Source of the DNA: Eublepharis macularius
Lineage: Eukaryota > Chordata > Lepidosauria > Squamata > Eublepharidae
DNA length: 64,000 nucleotides
Reading direction: 5' to 3'
NCBI RefSeq assembly: GCF_028583425.1
Contig: NC_072791.1
Location: forward strand, 12,357,868-12,421,867
Shown here piece by piece: positions 1-10,639 of the stretch. The notes below the pieces were generated by a model. That model worked only from the letters and a program-made list of their open reading frames with translations. It ran no database searches and was not told the origin of the DNA. Within the stretch, counting starts at the first letter, position 1. Every line of letters begins with the position of its first letter. The position numbers and the translations under genes were made by a program.

Positions 1-1680
1 AGTGGAAAACAAAACAAAATCTCTCCTCTCCTTGGTGTCTTTGTGGGCAACCTGATTGTAAGATAATTCCTTCGAATGGCTTTGTGTTAGCTGCGATGTG
101 GTACATAATTGGACTGTTACGGAAAATGCAAGACCAATCCCATCTCACCAATCTTCTTTGCATTAATTCACCCATCCCCTTTGTTCTTTTCTCTCTCCTC
201 CTTTTTGCTCTCCATCAAAACTAAAAACATGCTTTTTATTTCTAAAGTAACTGGTTAATTGAGTGTGGGGCAGTCCAAAACGAAAATTAAACTTCAAAAC
301 AAGACATGGAGCGCATGAACATGTCAGAGGGCAAAGGGGGGACCGCAGGAGCAAATCCACAAAGGCAGCCCACCTTTGTCTCTCAACATGTCTGCTCATA
401 TCAATGTGTTATAGAAGTCCTTTACAAACTATCATCTCTGCAGTTTTGGACATCTTTGAAATGTTACGCAGTGCTGTTACCACCCCCCGATATTTTTTTT
501 AATGTACCATGCATGTTAAGTGAGTTTTGGAGGTCTACACCCTTTTTGCCTATTCTTCACAGCTTTTTCTTGGATTCCCCAAGAATTATACAAATTATAC
601 GATTATACAAATTGTACGATTATACAAATAATAGATTGGAAGGAAGAGGACTTTCACATCACCTGGTAAGACCTGGGCTGAGTGTCATCCCCTCAGGGTT
701 GTTAGGTTGCACACTAAGGCAGGTACCTTTTCCCCACAGAGTCCATGCTCCCCTGCTACCACTTCATGGAACAGAGGGAACAAAATTGGTGGTGGTGGGG
801 ATTGGTGTTGCACAACACACCATTATATCACATTTCAAGGCTGGAAGTGATGGCATGGTATCACGTGATGTAGGGATTGCCCAAATCTCTATGGTAAAAA
901 AGCTCTATTTTTTTTTTATCATAGAGACTTGGAGAATTTCTAGAGTATTTCATGGCCCTGTGCTGTCACTTCTTGGTCTGAGACTGGAAGTGATGTAACA
1001 GCATTGTGTGATGCTGATTTTTGAAGTCTGGTATCAGCCAGAGGTTGACAACCAGAGCCCTTCCTCCTGCAAGTTATTTGAAACTGGGTCTTAGGATCCT
1101 CCCAAGACATTCACCATTTTTCAAGAAGAGAACTTCAAAGGCAGACACCAGTATGAAACTGAACTGGGATTCTTTAAGAGGCTTCACAATAACATCCCAC
1201 CCCCTGAGATTGAACTAGGACCACATTTTTTTCTCCTTGTCTTTCTAATCAAAAACCTGAGACTCTCCATCCATTACAGGTGTTAACTAGTGGATTGTCT
1301 CTGTTTTTTCCTTGATTAGAATTTCACATTTTTACTACTTTTCACCCTGCTGTTTTTCCTCCCTCTGCCCAATAACTGCTACATAAAAGGTCAGAAAGAC
1401 AGGGGTCCTATCTTCCAACTGAAGAAGCAGACAATAATTTACACTGGAATAAAATTTTGGAAATGTTTAAGGTGCCACAGGGCCCATGTTTATTTTTACT
1501 GCAACAGACGAACACAGCTACCCCCTAACAGGTCCTTGAACACTAAAGCAAAAAAATTCCTTGGGCGATTATGCTTCCGCGTCAACCACTTTACGTGGTA
1601 ATTGGAGAAAGGTCCACACTTCCATACACAGTGGGGAGTATCTTGTGAATGTCCAGATTGATCATGATAGGTAGCCATAT
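1..1680. other. Intergenic sequence, no gene recognised
   Basis: The open frames here, including a 230-residue one at 306-998, show no recognisable domain or biased composition. 584-625 is a short AT-rich near-tandem repeat (units around ttatacaaattgtacga). The part from about 700 belongs to a dispersed repeat described separately. Confidence 0.5.
700..1030. repeat. Uncharacterised dispersed repeat (ggaagtgatg family)
   Basis: It contains repeated ggaagtgatg... and tctatggta motifs that recur in similar order at about 8455-8725 (ggaagtgatatgtcat, ctgtggtaataccat). I cannot assign it to a family. Confidence 0.4.
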
Positions 1681-1688
1681 TAGCCTGT

Positions 1689-1838
1689 CTGTAGCAGTAG
1701 AAAAGAGCAAGAGTCCAGTAGCACCTATAAGACTAATTCACTAGAAATGAGCTGTGGCTCATGAAAGCTCATACCTTACCATAAATTGTCTTAGTCTTAT
1801 AGGTGCTACTGGACTCTTGCTCTTTTCTACTGCTACAG
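1689..1838. repeat. Perfect 47-bp inverted repeat, Penelope-like short repeat
   Basis: Arms 1689-1735 and 1792-1838 are perfect reverse complements. They carry the motif ggtgctactggactcttgct found in many copies of this family in the window. The loop holds gagctgtggctcatgaaagc, the remnant of the hammerhead-like centre seen in better copies. Confidence 0.7.
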
Positions 1839-1895
1839 GTTTATCATGTCATCAGTTAATCGTATCCTAATGTTCTTCACAAGTATTAAGTGTGA

Positions 1896-2130
1896 TGTAG
1901 CAGCTAGAGTGACAAACTAGTAATGGATTAGGATCTGGGCAACTCAAGTTTAATTTCCCACTTGGTCAAGGAAGCTTGCTTGGTGACCTCGGGCAAGCCA
2001 CACACTCTCAACCTAACCTACCTCGCAGGGCGGTTGTGAGGACAAGGTGGAAGAGAGGAGAAGCCACTTTGGTCCCTACTGGGAAGAAAGGCAAGGTATA
2101 AATGAAGTAAAATTAAAATAAATAAAGCAA
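1896..2130 (+). repeat. Sauria-type SINE
   Basis: It has an eroded tRNA-like head (gattaggatctgggcaactc), then ctcaacctaacctacctcgcagggcggttgtgagga, and a tail ending ggtataaatgaagtaaaattaaaataaataaa. This is the standard layout of the squamate SINE with an RTE-type tail. Confidence 0.8.
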
Positions 2131-2134
2131 TCTG

Positions 2135-3280
2135 TTTGCAAGGCATTTTTAGCTGAGAAAACTCAGCTGCCTAACATGACTAATGTATATGATTGTGAAC
2201 TGTCCCTGGATGTATAATTTTAAAAGCATGTGTATAAAGAGCAAAGAAGCTATTGTTCCACTAAACTATCTGTACAGTTTCTCTTCTGTGTAGCAGAGAC
2301 CTGCATCCGAACTGCAAGTAGCACAGAAGTGTTCTAAGTTACCTTTGGCGCTTTAATTTTGACATTCCAGCCTCTCTGGCAGTCTTCCGCAGGGATTGTA
2401 ATAACGTTATAATGGGGCTGTTCTATACACATGAAAACTGTCCAATTCTGTTCCAGACAATCTTCTTGACTCATCAGCATAGACAATCACCCCTTTCACT
2501 CAGGCCGTAATAGGAAAATTTTAAGCAATACCTTTTGATTGGAGTTGGATTCGGGGAAGGGGGAGGAAATACCTACCACAACTTAGCTGGAGGCCTGATT
2601 TAAAAAAACGCAACAAGGCCGAGCAGCAGAAAGTGCAATTTCCCATGTGGGGTTGTTGGGAAAAGAAAAAAGGTACTTGTCCCTTTTTTTTTTCTTAATT
2701 GTCTCTGATTGCTGCTTGTGCAGCCCTGTCACTTTCTAAGCTGGCAAAAATCACCTTCAAGGGGTCCATCAGTTTTTTTCCTCCCCTCCCTGACTGCTCT
2801 GTGTTTTCAAAGAATGAAAGAAGGGCTTAAACTGCAAATCACTTGACCATTACAACAGCGGGGGACCTTGTGTGTTGGTTGGCCTTTAAAATTTGGTTTA
2901 TTTAATTGACCTTAAACAGTATTTAAATAACAGCCTATTCAGCGGCCTAGGGAGCCTTATTCATTATGAGGATATTCTTAACCGGAGAGTTAATGCCTCG
3001 TGCCAGTTGTTTCTCAGTGGTCACTTACAGGACGGTAGCTGTTAATTTTGCAGAAATAGTACAGCCCACTGATTAGGCCTGGGGTCATTTAGTCATGTTA
3101 TTTTGGCTGAGGCTCCAAAGTGGTTGACTACTGAATGCACACACCATGGGGTTACCCCCAAACTTCACAGTTTGGGTAAAAAAATCAGCCTCTCGGTTTT
3201 CTTGGCTCAGGCCAGAGACAGATGGAGAAAATTTTTTTGTTGCCTTCCAAAATTCTCTCGCAGTGGGTAGAATGGCAAGT
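2135..3280. other. Repeat-poor intergenic stretch
   Basis: No gene or repeat family recognised. The interval 2860-3110 is AT-rich with many TAAT/ATTA-like cores and looks single copy. It may be a conserved non-coding element, but this cannot be judged without an alignment. Confidence 0.35.
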
Positions 3281-3430
3281 AGGGTTGCCAAGTCTGGGTT
3301 GGGAAATTCCTGGTGATTTGGGGGGGTAGAGCCTGGAGAGGGTGTGGTTTGGGGAGGTGAGGAAGCTCAGCAGGGTACATGCCATAGAGCACGCCCTCCA
3401 AAGCAGCAATTTTCTCCAGGGTCACAGATC
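3281..3430 (-). mobile_element. Truncated hAT-type short element (TAGGGTTGCCA family)
   Basis: It starts tagggttgccaagtctgg and contains gagcctggagagggtg and the ccctccaaagcagcaattttctccagg segment. It stops in the middle, where a Penelope-like repeat begins, so the other terminus is missing. Confidence 0.7.
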
Positions 3431-3605
3431 CAGAGGAGTTAGCCATGTTAGTCTGTAGCAGCAAAATAGTAAAGAGTCCAGTAGCACCTTTAAGACTAAC
3501 CAAATTTATTGTAGCATAAGATTTTGTGAACCACAGCTCTCTTCGTCAGATGCATCTGACGAAGAGAGCAGTGGTTCTTGAATCTGAATCCTATAGCACT
3601 GTGTA
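3431..3605. repeat. Penelope-like repeat with head-to-head palindrome
   Basis: gttagtctgtagcagcaaaatag and agagtccagtagcaccttt are the family tail in minus orientation. The centre at 3537-3572 is a near-perfect palindrome, agctctcttcgtcagatgca and its reverse, with two opposed ctgacgaagagag cores. Neither copy keeps the following GAAA. Confidence 0.7.
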
Positions 3606-4545
3606 TTGGAGGTCTGATTGAATTGCTTTCATATTTTGAAAATATTCCATATTTCATAGTTTGTAACCCATATTGAGTTTCAAGGCGAGTTTTAAAAGAA
3701 AAAGGGAGGAAAGCACTGTGTATTTGTAAGCAGATGCCCTGTGACAACTTAAAGACTCATAGTTTCAGGTGGTCTGCAGTCAAAAAGAAAGATCCGGGTT
3801 CAATAGCACCTTAAAAATCAACTAGATTTCCAAGGGATTTGAGCTCATACTCTCGAAAGCCCATACTTTAAAGACAAACCTTTAAAAAAAAATTCTAGCA
3901 GCAGTTTTTGTAATCTAAATCCCACCATCAGATGCATAGAAGGGGATCCCCATTAGAAATCTGAGTAGCTGGTAGGCATAAGATGATGCTCAAATAAAGC
4001 ACTTGCTAGTCCTGAAGGTGTCGCAAGGCTCCTGTTTATTTGGGCTGTAATGTAGTAACAGGGCTTCCCATTTGGAATTTGTACTATTTGTGATAAGCAA
4101 GGGAAGGAGAAGCTTATCTCGCTGATGTGATCCTGTTTGGCCTCAAGAGGGCACTACAAGGCAGGTGAAATCTGAACTTTGCCCAGCCGCCATCTTTCTG
4201 GAAATCTTTGGTGGAAGAAGAGATTCTGTCACAATAGTCATCAAAAATAATCCCACAGCAACAGGGTCCCGCCTCCAGTTTCTGCATCCTTTCAGTGAGG
4301 ATAAGCGGCATTTCCTTCTAATTAAAAAAAAAAGCCTATTGCCTCCCAAAACGCATTGTAAGATTAAAGCATATTAACTCAGGCTGGTCTTAATGCTCTT
4401 TAAAAGATTCCTTCAGTGTGAGGGATTTGTTATGTAGAATTATGGCATTCTTCTGGCATACATGGGGGCAAGGAGGGGGGGAGAGACAGTTGGTAAACAT
4501 GTTATAATGTTTTGTGGATCTACAAGATTAATTATGGGTTGTGTG

Positions 4546-4980
4546 CAGAGGTCATTTCATAGAAAAAGAGCTGGAGGAACTCATTACCATAGCTCATTAG
4601 CATATGCCACGCCTCTTGCCATCGCTGGAAGTGTGTCATTAGTATAACTGATTTGCATATGCCACACCCCCTGACATCACATATTCTGGCTGTTTTGGAC
4701 CCAATCCTGGCCATTCAGGGCCGAAATTGGGCCCAAAACGGCAAAAAGGGGCTGAAAATGGCCAAAAAGGTGCCCAAAATGGTCAGGATCGGGCCGCTGC
4801 TGAGTGGGAGAGTGATCCACCACCTGTCAGAAGCCTGATCCGGGCTGTTTCGGCCCCAATCCAGGCTGAAACGGGCCCAAAATGGCCGAGAGTCAGGTGG
4901 GCGGGGCCACCTGACATGTGACCTCTTTGGGGAACTGCCAGAACTGCACTCCTGCGCATTCCCCCTCGAAATGAGTCCTG
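4546..4980. mobile_element. hAT-type non-autonomous element with 8-bp TSD
   Basis: The perfect target duplication gttgtgtg is at 4538-4545 and 4981-4988. The ends are cagaggtcatttc and the reverse complement of caggactcatttc. The interior is rich in repeated GGCC..AAA blocks (for example ggcccaaaac, ctgaaaatggcc) and has no transposase ORF. This explains the GC-rich open frames on both strands here. Confidence 0.85.
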
Positions 4981-5047
4981 GTTGTGTGTATTCCACAAAC
5001 AAGTATTGGATTTGATACTAAGTGCAAACTTCAGAATGGAGCTGGAA

Positions 5048-5266
5048 TAGGGTTGCTAGTCTCCAGGTAGTGGCTGGAGATCTCCTGGAATTGCAACTGG
5101 TCTCCAGGCCACAGAGGTCAGTTCACCTGGAGAAAATGGCTACTTTGGAGGGTGGACTCTATGGAATTATGCCATGCCAACGTCCTTTCCCTCCTCAAAC
5201 CCCACTTTCTCCAGGTTTCACCCCCCAGATCTGCAGGAATTTCCCTACTTGGAGCTGGCAACCCCA
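5048..5266 (+). mobile_element. hAT-type short element with 8-bp TSD (TAGGGTTGC family)
   Basis: The duplication agctggaa is at 5040-5047 and 5267-5274. The termini are tagggttgctag and ctggcaacccca, imperfect inverted repeats. This is the best-delimited of at least eight copies in the window and defines the family as 8-bp-TSD (hAT-like). Confidence 0.85.
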
Positions 5267-5362
5267 AGCTGGAAAGAGGAAGGCCCCCTGTGGATCTGTG
5301 TTCTGCCCTGTGCAAAGCAAGGCAAAGAGTGACAAATGTCCTGTGCCCCTAGGAGGGAAGTG

Positions 5363-5545
5363 GCTGTGGCTCAGTGGTAGAACACTTGCTTTGCATGCAG
5401 AAGGTCTCAGGTTCAATCCATGACATCTCCAGGTAAAACGATCAGGAACTAGATGATGAGAAAGAGGCCTGTGCCACTCAGTGGGCGATACTGAGCTCAA
5501 TAGACCAAAGTTTGACTAAGAAAAAGTTAGCTTCAAGTGTTCATG
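5363..5545 (+). repeat. tRNA-Ala-derived SINE
   Basis: The first about 72 nt (gctgtggctcagtggtagaa, tttgcatgcagaagg, ggttcaatccatgacatctcca) resemble tRNA-Ala with a TGC anticodon, including box A and box B. The SINE body follows (ggtaaaacgatcagg...agatgatgag, ctgagctcaatagacc). It is a SINE head, not a tRNA gene. A second copy is at 31790. Confidence 0.75.
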
Positions 5546-5604
5546 TGAGCAGCCTTCCCCGGCACCTGTCATGCCTTAAGTTATTTAGCTACTAACTAAA
5601 AGGA

Positions 5605-5815
5605 ACTTACTTATTTTATTTATACTCCGCATTTCTTCCCAGGGGAGACCCAGTGACGCTTACATCATTCTCTATTTTATCATCACAAAAGCCCTGTGAG
5701 GTAGTTTAGGCTCAGAGTGAGTTACTGGCCCAAGGTTACCCAGCAAGCTTCTGTGGCAGAATGGGGATTCAAACCTGGGCCTCCCCCAGATCGTAGGGCA
5801 GCGTTCTTCTCAATG
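5605..5815 (-). repeat. Sauria-type SINE, minus orientation
   Basis: Reads in reverse as a tRNA-like head (attctgccacagaagcttgctgggtaaccttggg), ...actacctcacagggcttttgtgatgata..., and a tail with ataaataaaataa at 5610-5625. Confidence 0.75.
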
Positions 5816-5934
5816 ATAGATGCTGAGGGAAATGATTGGGGAGGACCATTGTTTTCACGCTGTGCTGGACAAAATGGGTCTTTGGTTTGATTTAGCAGGG
5901 GTCCTGAAGGAGTAAAACATCTAGGTAGCAAGTG

Positions 5935-6375
5935 AAAAGGAGCACAAATGGCTTCCAAATGAGGCTCGGGTTCTGCTTCCAGCTTGTCTCCAGTGAAGAG
6001 GGCAACAAAATTCTCAGAATGCAAAGCAGTTTCCTACGTCACCTCTTTACACGACAAGTTATTAAGATGTGGAATTCATTGCTGGAGGATGTAGCGATGG
6101 CCACATGCTTAGACAGCTTTGGAAGAGGATTAAACATATTAGTAGAGAACAGGTCTATTAGTAATTACTAACCATGGTGACTAAAGGGAGCCACCGCATT
6201 CAGAGGCAGAAAACCTCTGGATACCATTGCCCGGAGGCAACATCTGGGGAAAGCCTTGGCTGCTAAGCCCTGTTTGTGGGCCCTCCAGAGTAACCGGTTG
6301 GCCACTGTGTGAGACAGGATGTAGGACTAGATGGACTACCGGACTGATCCAGCAGGGCTCTTCTTATATTCTTGT
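5935..6375 (+). mobile_element. CR1 LINE 3' end
   Basis: Contains ttgctggaggatgtagcgatggcc, ttggccactgtgtgagacaggatg, ctagatggactaccggactgatccagcagggctcttcttat, the standard CR1 3' sequence in reptiles and birds. Confidence 0.8.
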
Positions 6376-6405
6376 GCAGCTGTTAAAAACAGCCTACTCA
6401 AGTAC

Positions 6406-6575
6406 AGTTGCCACTCTCCAGGTAGGGCCTGGGGATGTCCTGGAATTACAGCTGATCTCCAGGCTAGAGAGATCAGTTCCTCTGGAGATCATGGCACCTC
6501 TGGAAGCTGGACTCTATGGGATCACCACCCCCAGGCTCCCTCTCTAGGAATTGCCCAACCCAGATCTGGCAATAC
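6406..6575 (+). mobile_element. hAT-type short element (TAGGGTTGC family), degraded
   Basis: gttgccactctccaggtagg, tcctggaattacagctgatctccagg and a right end gatctggcaatact identify the family. The middle is shortened. Confidence 0.7.
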
Positions 6576-6877
6576 TCAAGTGCTTATTGGAACACGTCTT
6601 GCCCAGTCCACAGCCAGGGAAGAATGGCTTCCAATTGGTTTTAAGACTGCGAACTGACAAGAGAACAGCTAAGGCTAGTCTGCGCCTGTGCCTTTAAAGC
6701 CCATCTGATCTGCAGAAACCAAGCCATGGTATTCATACAGAGTTGCCAACAGGCCTGGAGAAAACAGTCCTGTCCCTTTAATAGAGATTTAGTGTATTGC
6801 AGCCTTTCATGGCAGGAGATAAAGAAAAGCACCTAGTAGATAAGATCTCATTAGGCCTGTTAAAGGAACAGGATAGG

Positions 6878-7110
6878 TGGTTTGGTGTAGTGGTTAAGAG
6901 CAATGGGACTCTAATCTGGAGAACTGGGTTTGATTCCCCACTCCTCCACTTGAAGCCAACTGAGTGACCTTGGATCAGTCACAGCTCTCAGGAGCTCTCT
7001 CAGCCCCACCCACCTCACAGGGTAATTGTTATGGGGATAATAATAACATACATTGTAAACCGCTCTGAGTGGGTGCTAAGTTGTCCTGAACGGTGGTATT
7101 GTTGTTATTG
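6878..7110 (+). repeat. tRNA-headed Sauria-type SINE
   Basis: Head ggtgtagtggttaagagcaa with box A, box B gggtttgattcccc, middle gtgaccttggatcagtcacagctctc, and a tail at cattgtaaaccgctctgagtgggt...aacggtggtattgttgttattg. Confidence 0.8.
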
Positions 7111-7494
7111 TCCCCAGGCAGTTGGCAACCCTATTGTCAGAACATGAGATAAGTATCTGTTAATTTGCAAATCACCCTGTGGGCACAATCAGATGTGACA
7201 CTGTCTCTGGGTTCACCCTGGGGCAGAGCCTCCATTTGCTAGTGCTGGGAAAAGCCACTTACGAGAACCAAGATACACCTTGGCGCAGTTTGGGGTCAGA
7301 AAAAGGCATGGGGGGAAGCAGGAGCACCTCCTTCCCCCAATGCAGGATCAGGCCTTCATGGCACTCTTAAACAGTTTCTATCAGCACTCAAAATTGGAGA
7401 CACATCCCCAAGGTGAACTTGGGAACAGTGTCACATCTAGTTGTGTTCAAAGGCACAAGAACAGAAGTTTCTTTTTAAAAATAGTTGGCAGCCC

Positions 7495-7620
7495 TAACCT
7501 TGCTGAACGTGGAGTCACCAGCCTTGTTAATCCTGTGGGCACTTTTGGAAACTTGGGTGCCACCACAAAATGGTTGCCACTGGAAGGCAATCACAAAATG
7601 TTGGGAAGGTCTAAGGAGTG
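7495..7620 (+). mobile_element. Fragment of a hAT-type element
   Basis: cctgtgggcacttttggaaacttgggtgccaccacaaaatggttgcc matches the interior of the widespread hAT family with caggggtccccaa ends. Neither terminus is preserved. Confidence 0.45.
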
Positions 7621-7934
7621 TCTTTTTGTGATGGAGGCAAATACAGACACAAACAGGGCACTCCTAATCCGAGTTACTCCAGTCTAAAGCCATTGAAATC
7701 AATGTGCTTAGGCTGGAGTAGGATTGCACTGAAAGTCCTGAGGTCTTCTAGAGCACCTTCCGAAAGCCAGGTTTGACTTTTACATTTGGGAAAGAGATGC
7801 TTTGAGGAAGAACAAAGTGAATGCCAGGACATATGCTAGTGGACATCATGGTGCCCCCAAGCCTAAGAGTTGCCAACATCCAGGAAAAAAAGTGTCTAGT
7901 CCCTTTAACAGAGGCTTAATGTTATTTGACCTCC

Positions 7935-8030
7935 ATTATTATTATTTATTTTATTTTTTATTTTATCGTATTTATATTCCGCCCTCCCTGCAAGCAGGCT
8001 CAGGGCGGATAACCATGCCATGCAAAGCTA
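7935..8030 (-). mobile_element. L2-like LINE tail
   Basis: ttattttatcgtatttatattccgccctccctgcaagcaggctcagggcgg is the reverse complement of the recurrent tail (…gggcggaatataaataaataa) found at the 3' ends of LINEs elsewhere in the window. Confidence 0.55.
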
Positions 8031-8454
8031 CAGCAGACTGTTTCCACACATCAAGCCTCTATTACAGGGACAGGACATTTTTTCTCCAGGATGTTGGTAG
8101 TCCTACACAGGCACCACATTGGGGATCTCTGCATATAACATTATTTTATAAGGTGCCACTGGAACCTGATGTTATTCTAACATAGCTATGATTTCTTGTG
8201 AAAGCACCAGGCATTACATCATCTAGTGATGGGTGAGGGGTGGTACAGAGCACTGAGAACACAAAGAGCAAAGTGACACCAGCACATATTTATAGATGCT
8301 ACCTTGGGTACCACTGATAAATATATTGATATTATTGAGGAATTAGGAACTAGGAAGCAAATAAGCCTACAAAATTAATTTTGAAAATAGTTTTTTTTCA
8401 AGATCTCATCATGGAAAGCTTGTGTGGTGTTAGAGTTGCTTGGGGGAAGTGGGG

Positions 8455-8725
8455 GGGGAGGGATATGGAGACGGTGCCAGTGTTGCATGTGCCGTGATGT
8501 CAGTTCCTGGAAAAACTGGAAGTGATATGTCATTCTAGGGATTGCTGTAAACTCTGTGGTAATACCATAGATATTTCTGGCAATTCCTAGAGCAACATGA
8601 AATCACTTCTGGGTTTTTCCTGGCAGTGATATCATGTTGAGTGTAATCTTGGCTTTTAAAACATTGGTGGACAAGGTTTGTCAGTGGGAGGTCTCCTGCC
8701 ACAGTGGAAGACCTGGCAACCCTGT
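8455..8725. repeat. Second copy of the uncharacterised ggaagtgat repeat
   Basis: Shares gtgatgtcagttcctgg, aactggaagtgatat, tctgtggtaataccatag and the ccacagtggaagacctggcaaccc end with 700-1030. The low similarity suggests an old insertion. Confidence 0.4.
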
Positions 8726-8726
8726 G

Positions 8727-8930
8727 TGGTGTGATGGTTAGAATGGGAGCCTAGCACTTAAATGACCAAGGTTTGAATCCCTATTCAGACATAAAGCTCC
8801 CTAGGTGGTCTTGAGCCATCACTGTTTATCAGCCTAACCTCCTTCACAAGGCTGTTGTGAGATAAAATAGAGGAAGAGAAAATAATACTGAATAACAAAT
8901 GCGAGCTGGGTGTAAAATGGAATTTCATTT
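8727..8930 (+). repeat. Sauria-type SINE, degraded
   Basis: gtgtggtgtgatggttagaatggg, aaggtttgaatccct, cagcctaacctccttcacaaggctgttgtgagata follow the SINE order. Confidence 0.7.
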
Positions 8931-9299
8931 TGATTACTTGCTGTTGATTAGAGCAGTCTTCAATCTTTTGAGACCCAGGACTGAACTGAGCATGGTACCC
9001 ACATGCCTAGCAAGCACATGACAGGAAGTCAAGTGATGTCAGAGACATGTGACAGGAAGACAACATTATAACCTCACTGGTGTTAATGCCAGGACATAAA
9101 GGAAGCACAAGGAAGTGTACCATAGGGAGGATCAGAATTGTGGCAAAATCTTCTTCACTGTTGTGTGACTTCACCTGGTCTTTTCACAGTGCATGCAGAG
9201 AGGCAGGAGATATGTCACCCTTGAGCTCTATGCAACAGCTCCTTCCACAAGATAGCAAAGGAGCAGGGGCGCTCTATAGGACCTTTCAACCTACCTGAG

Positions 9300-9915
9300 A
9301 ATCCTGACTTATGGACCGAAGAATACTGGTTTATAATATTCTAATTAACTCATATGTGATCGCCCATTTTTAGAGAATTGCCTCTTTGCAATTAGGTAGA
9401 TAATTTCCCTGTGATGACATATCTTTGAACAGATGCTACAGTATAAAGCTCCAGATTTGGGGGGGGGGGGGAAGCAACTACATACTCTGAATGCAAATAA
9501 GAATTTGGTTCAAGCCAGAGGAAGAAAAAGCCTTGACATTTAGAAAAAGGGAGGGGGAGGAATAAAAGGGAGAGGACGCGATTACGCTGACATTGCTTGC
9601 TTGCCCCATTACTAAAATTAGATCATTCCTTTTGTTCTGCTGAAACTTCTGCTCTATTTTCAGGGAACCGTATTAGCAATGGAAACTGTGAGAATCTGTC
9701 CAAACGCATTAAGTAAAGTTAGGGGCTAAAATAATGAATGTCTATTTGAGATCTCATCTGCAACAGAAGAAACAAAAGGTTCCATTTTAGGAAATTGTTA
9801 AAATAAATCATAGCCTTCGCGGGGAAACAATAGGTCAGTGCAATTAAAACATTTTTTAAATTTTTTTTTCCAAAATCAAGAGTAGCTATTACTGACGTGG
9901 AAACCAGTCAGTAAT
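9300..9915. other. Repeat-poor AT-rich intergenic stretch
   Basis: No gene or known repeat recognised apart from a G run at about 9461-9472. It is rich in TAATTA/ATTA-type cores (for example ctaattaactcat, gcaattaggtag) and looks like single-copy sequence 1-1.3 kb upstream of the CpG island. Confidence 0.35.
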
Positions 9916-9919
9916 AGAC

Positions 9920-9987
9920 AAACCACTAAATCTTGGCAAACATCTACTGCTCTTCTTCAATAGATGTTTGCCAAGATTTAGTGGTTT
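9920..9987. repeat. 27-bp perfect inverted repeat, 14-nt loop
   Basis: aaaccactaaatcttggcaa... (9920-9946) pairs exactly with 9961-9987 around the loop ctgctcttcttcaa. With one mismatch the stem extends outward through aatag. It is hairpin-capable on either strand. No flanking duplication was recognised. Confidence 0.8.
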
Positions 9988-10084
9988 GACTATTTATGCT
10001 TTTGGTGAGTCTCTGCCCACTTCACCAGGTGCACAGGAGTGTACCTCCACGAGGCTAATATATTTATATTTAAAGCTAGAAAAT

Positions 10085-10320
10085 AAGGCATGAGTTATAT
10101 ATAAATATTTAGGGCACCTTAAAGACTTGACCAAATTGATTTCAACAGCTCACCTCATCAGATGCATCCTTGTTTCATTTATTTTGCAGACCAACACTGC
10201 TACCCGCCTGAAACTACTACACAAAATGCTTTCACATCCGATGAAGGGAGCGCTAACTCACAAAAGCTTGACGATGGCGGGGCGGGATTGTGTTAGGCTT
10301 TAAGGTGCCACTGTGTTCTT
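10085..10320. repeat. Penelope-like repeat pair in inverted orientation
   Basis: The minus-oriented part (ggcaccttaaagacttgacc, cagctcacctcatcagatgcatcc) is followed by ttttgcagaccaacactgctacccgcctgaaactac. A plus-oriented part follows (ccgatgaagggagcgctaactcacaaaagc, ggctttaaggtgccactgtgttctttt). Both centres are degraded. Confidence 0.6.
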
Positions 10321-10639
10321 TTCAAGCCCAAATAACATTTTAAAGTGTTTCTTTGGGGGTGTCCCACCCCCCACCCCGTTTTTAAAAGTGTTTCAATGTT
10401 TTTTTTTAAAGGATTTTTAAAAGTGTTTATGCCTATGTCAGGGAAGGGCGACCAAACCACCAAGACCACCCTCTTGAATGTATCAGGGCATGCCTTCAGC
10501 CAGAGGTTCTCAACGGGTCTACTCGTAAGTAAGTCCCATTTTAGGCACTATTATTATTACCCCTCCAAGAAAATCGTTCGTTAGGACTCCAAAACCCGTC
10601 TCTAAGGGCACAATCCTAAGGGGAGGGGGAGATCTACTC

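Noticed and set aside
306-998. 230-residue ORF
   Set aside because: No recognisable domain, overlaps a dispersed repeat, composition like random AT-rich sequence.
5373-5434. tRNA-Ala gene
   Set aside because: tRNA-like head followed by SINE body, with stem mismatches and a second copy at 31790; a SINE, not a tRNA gene.
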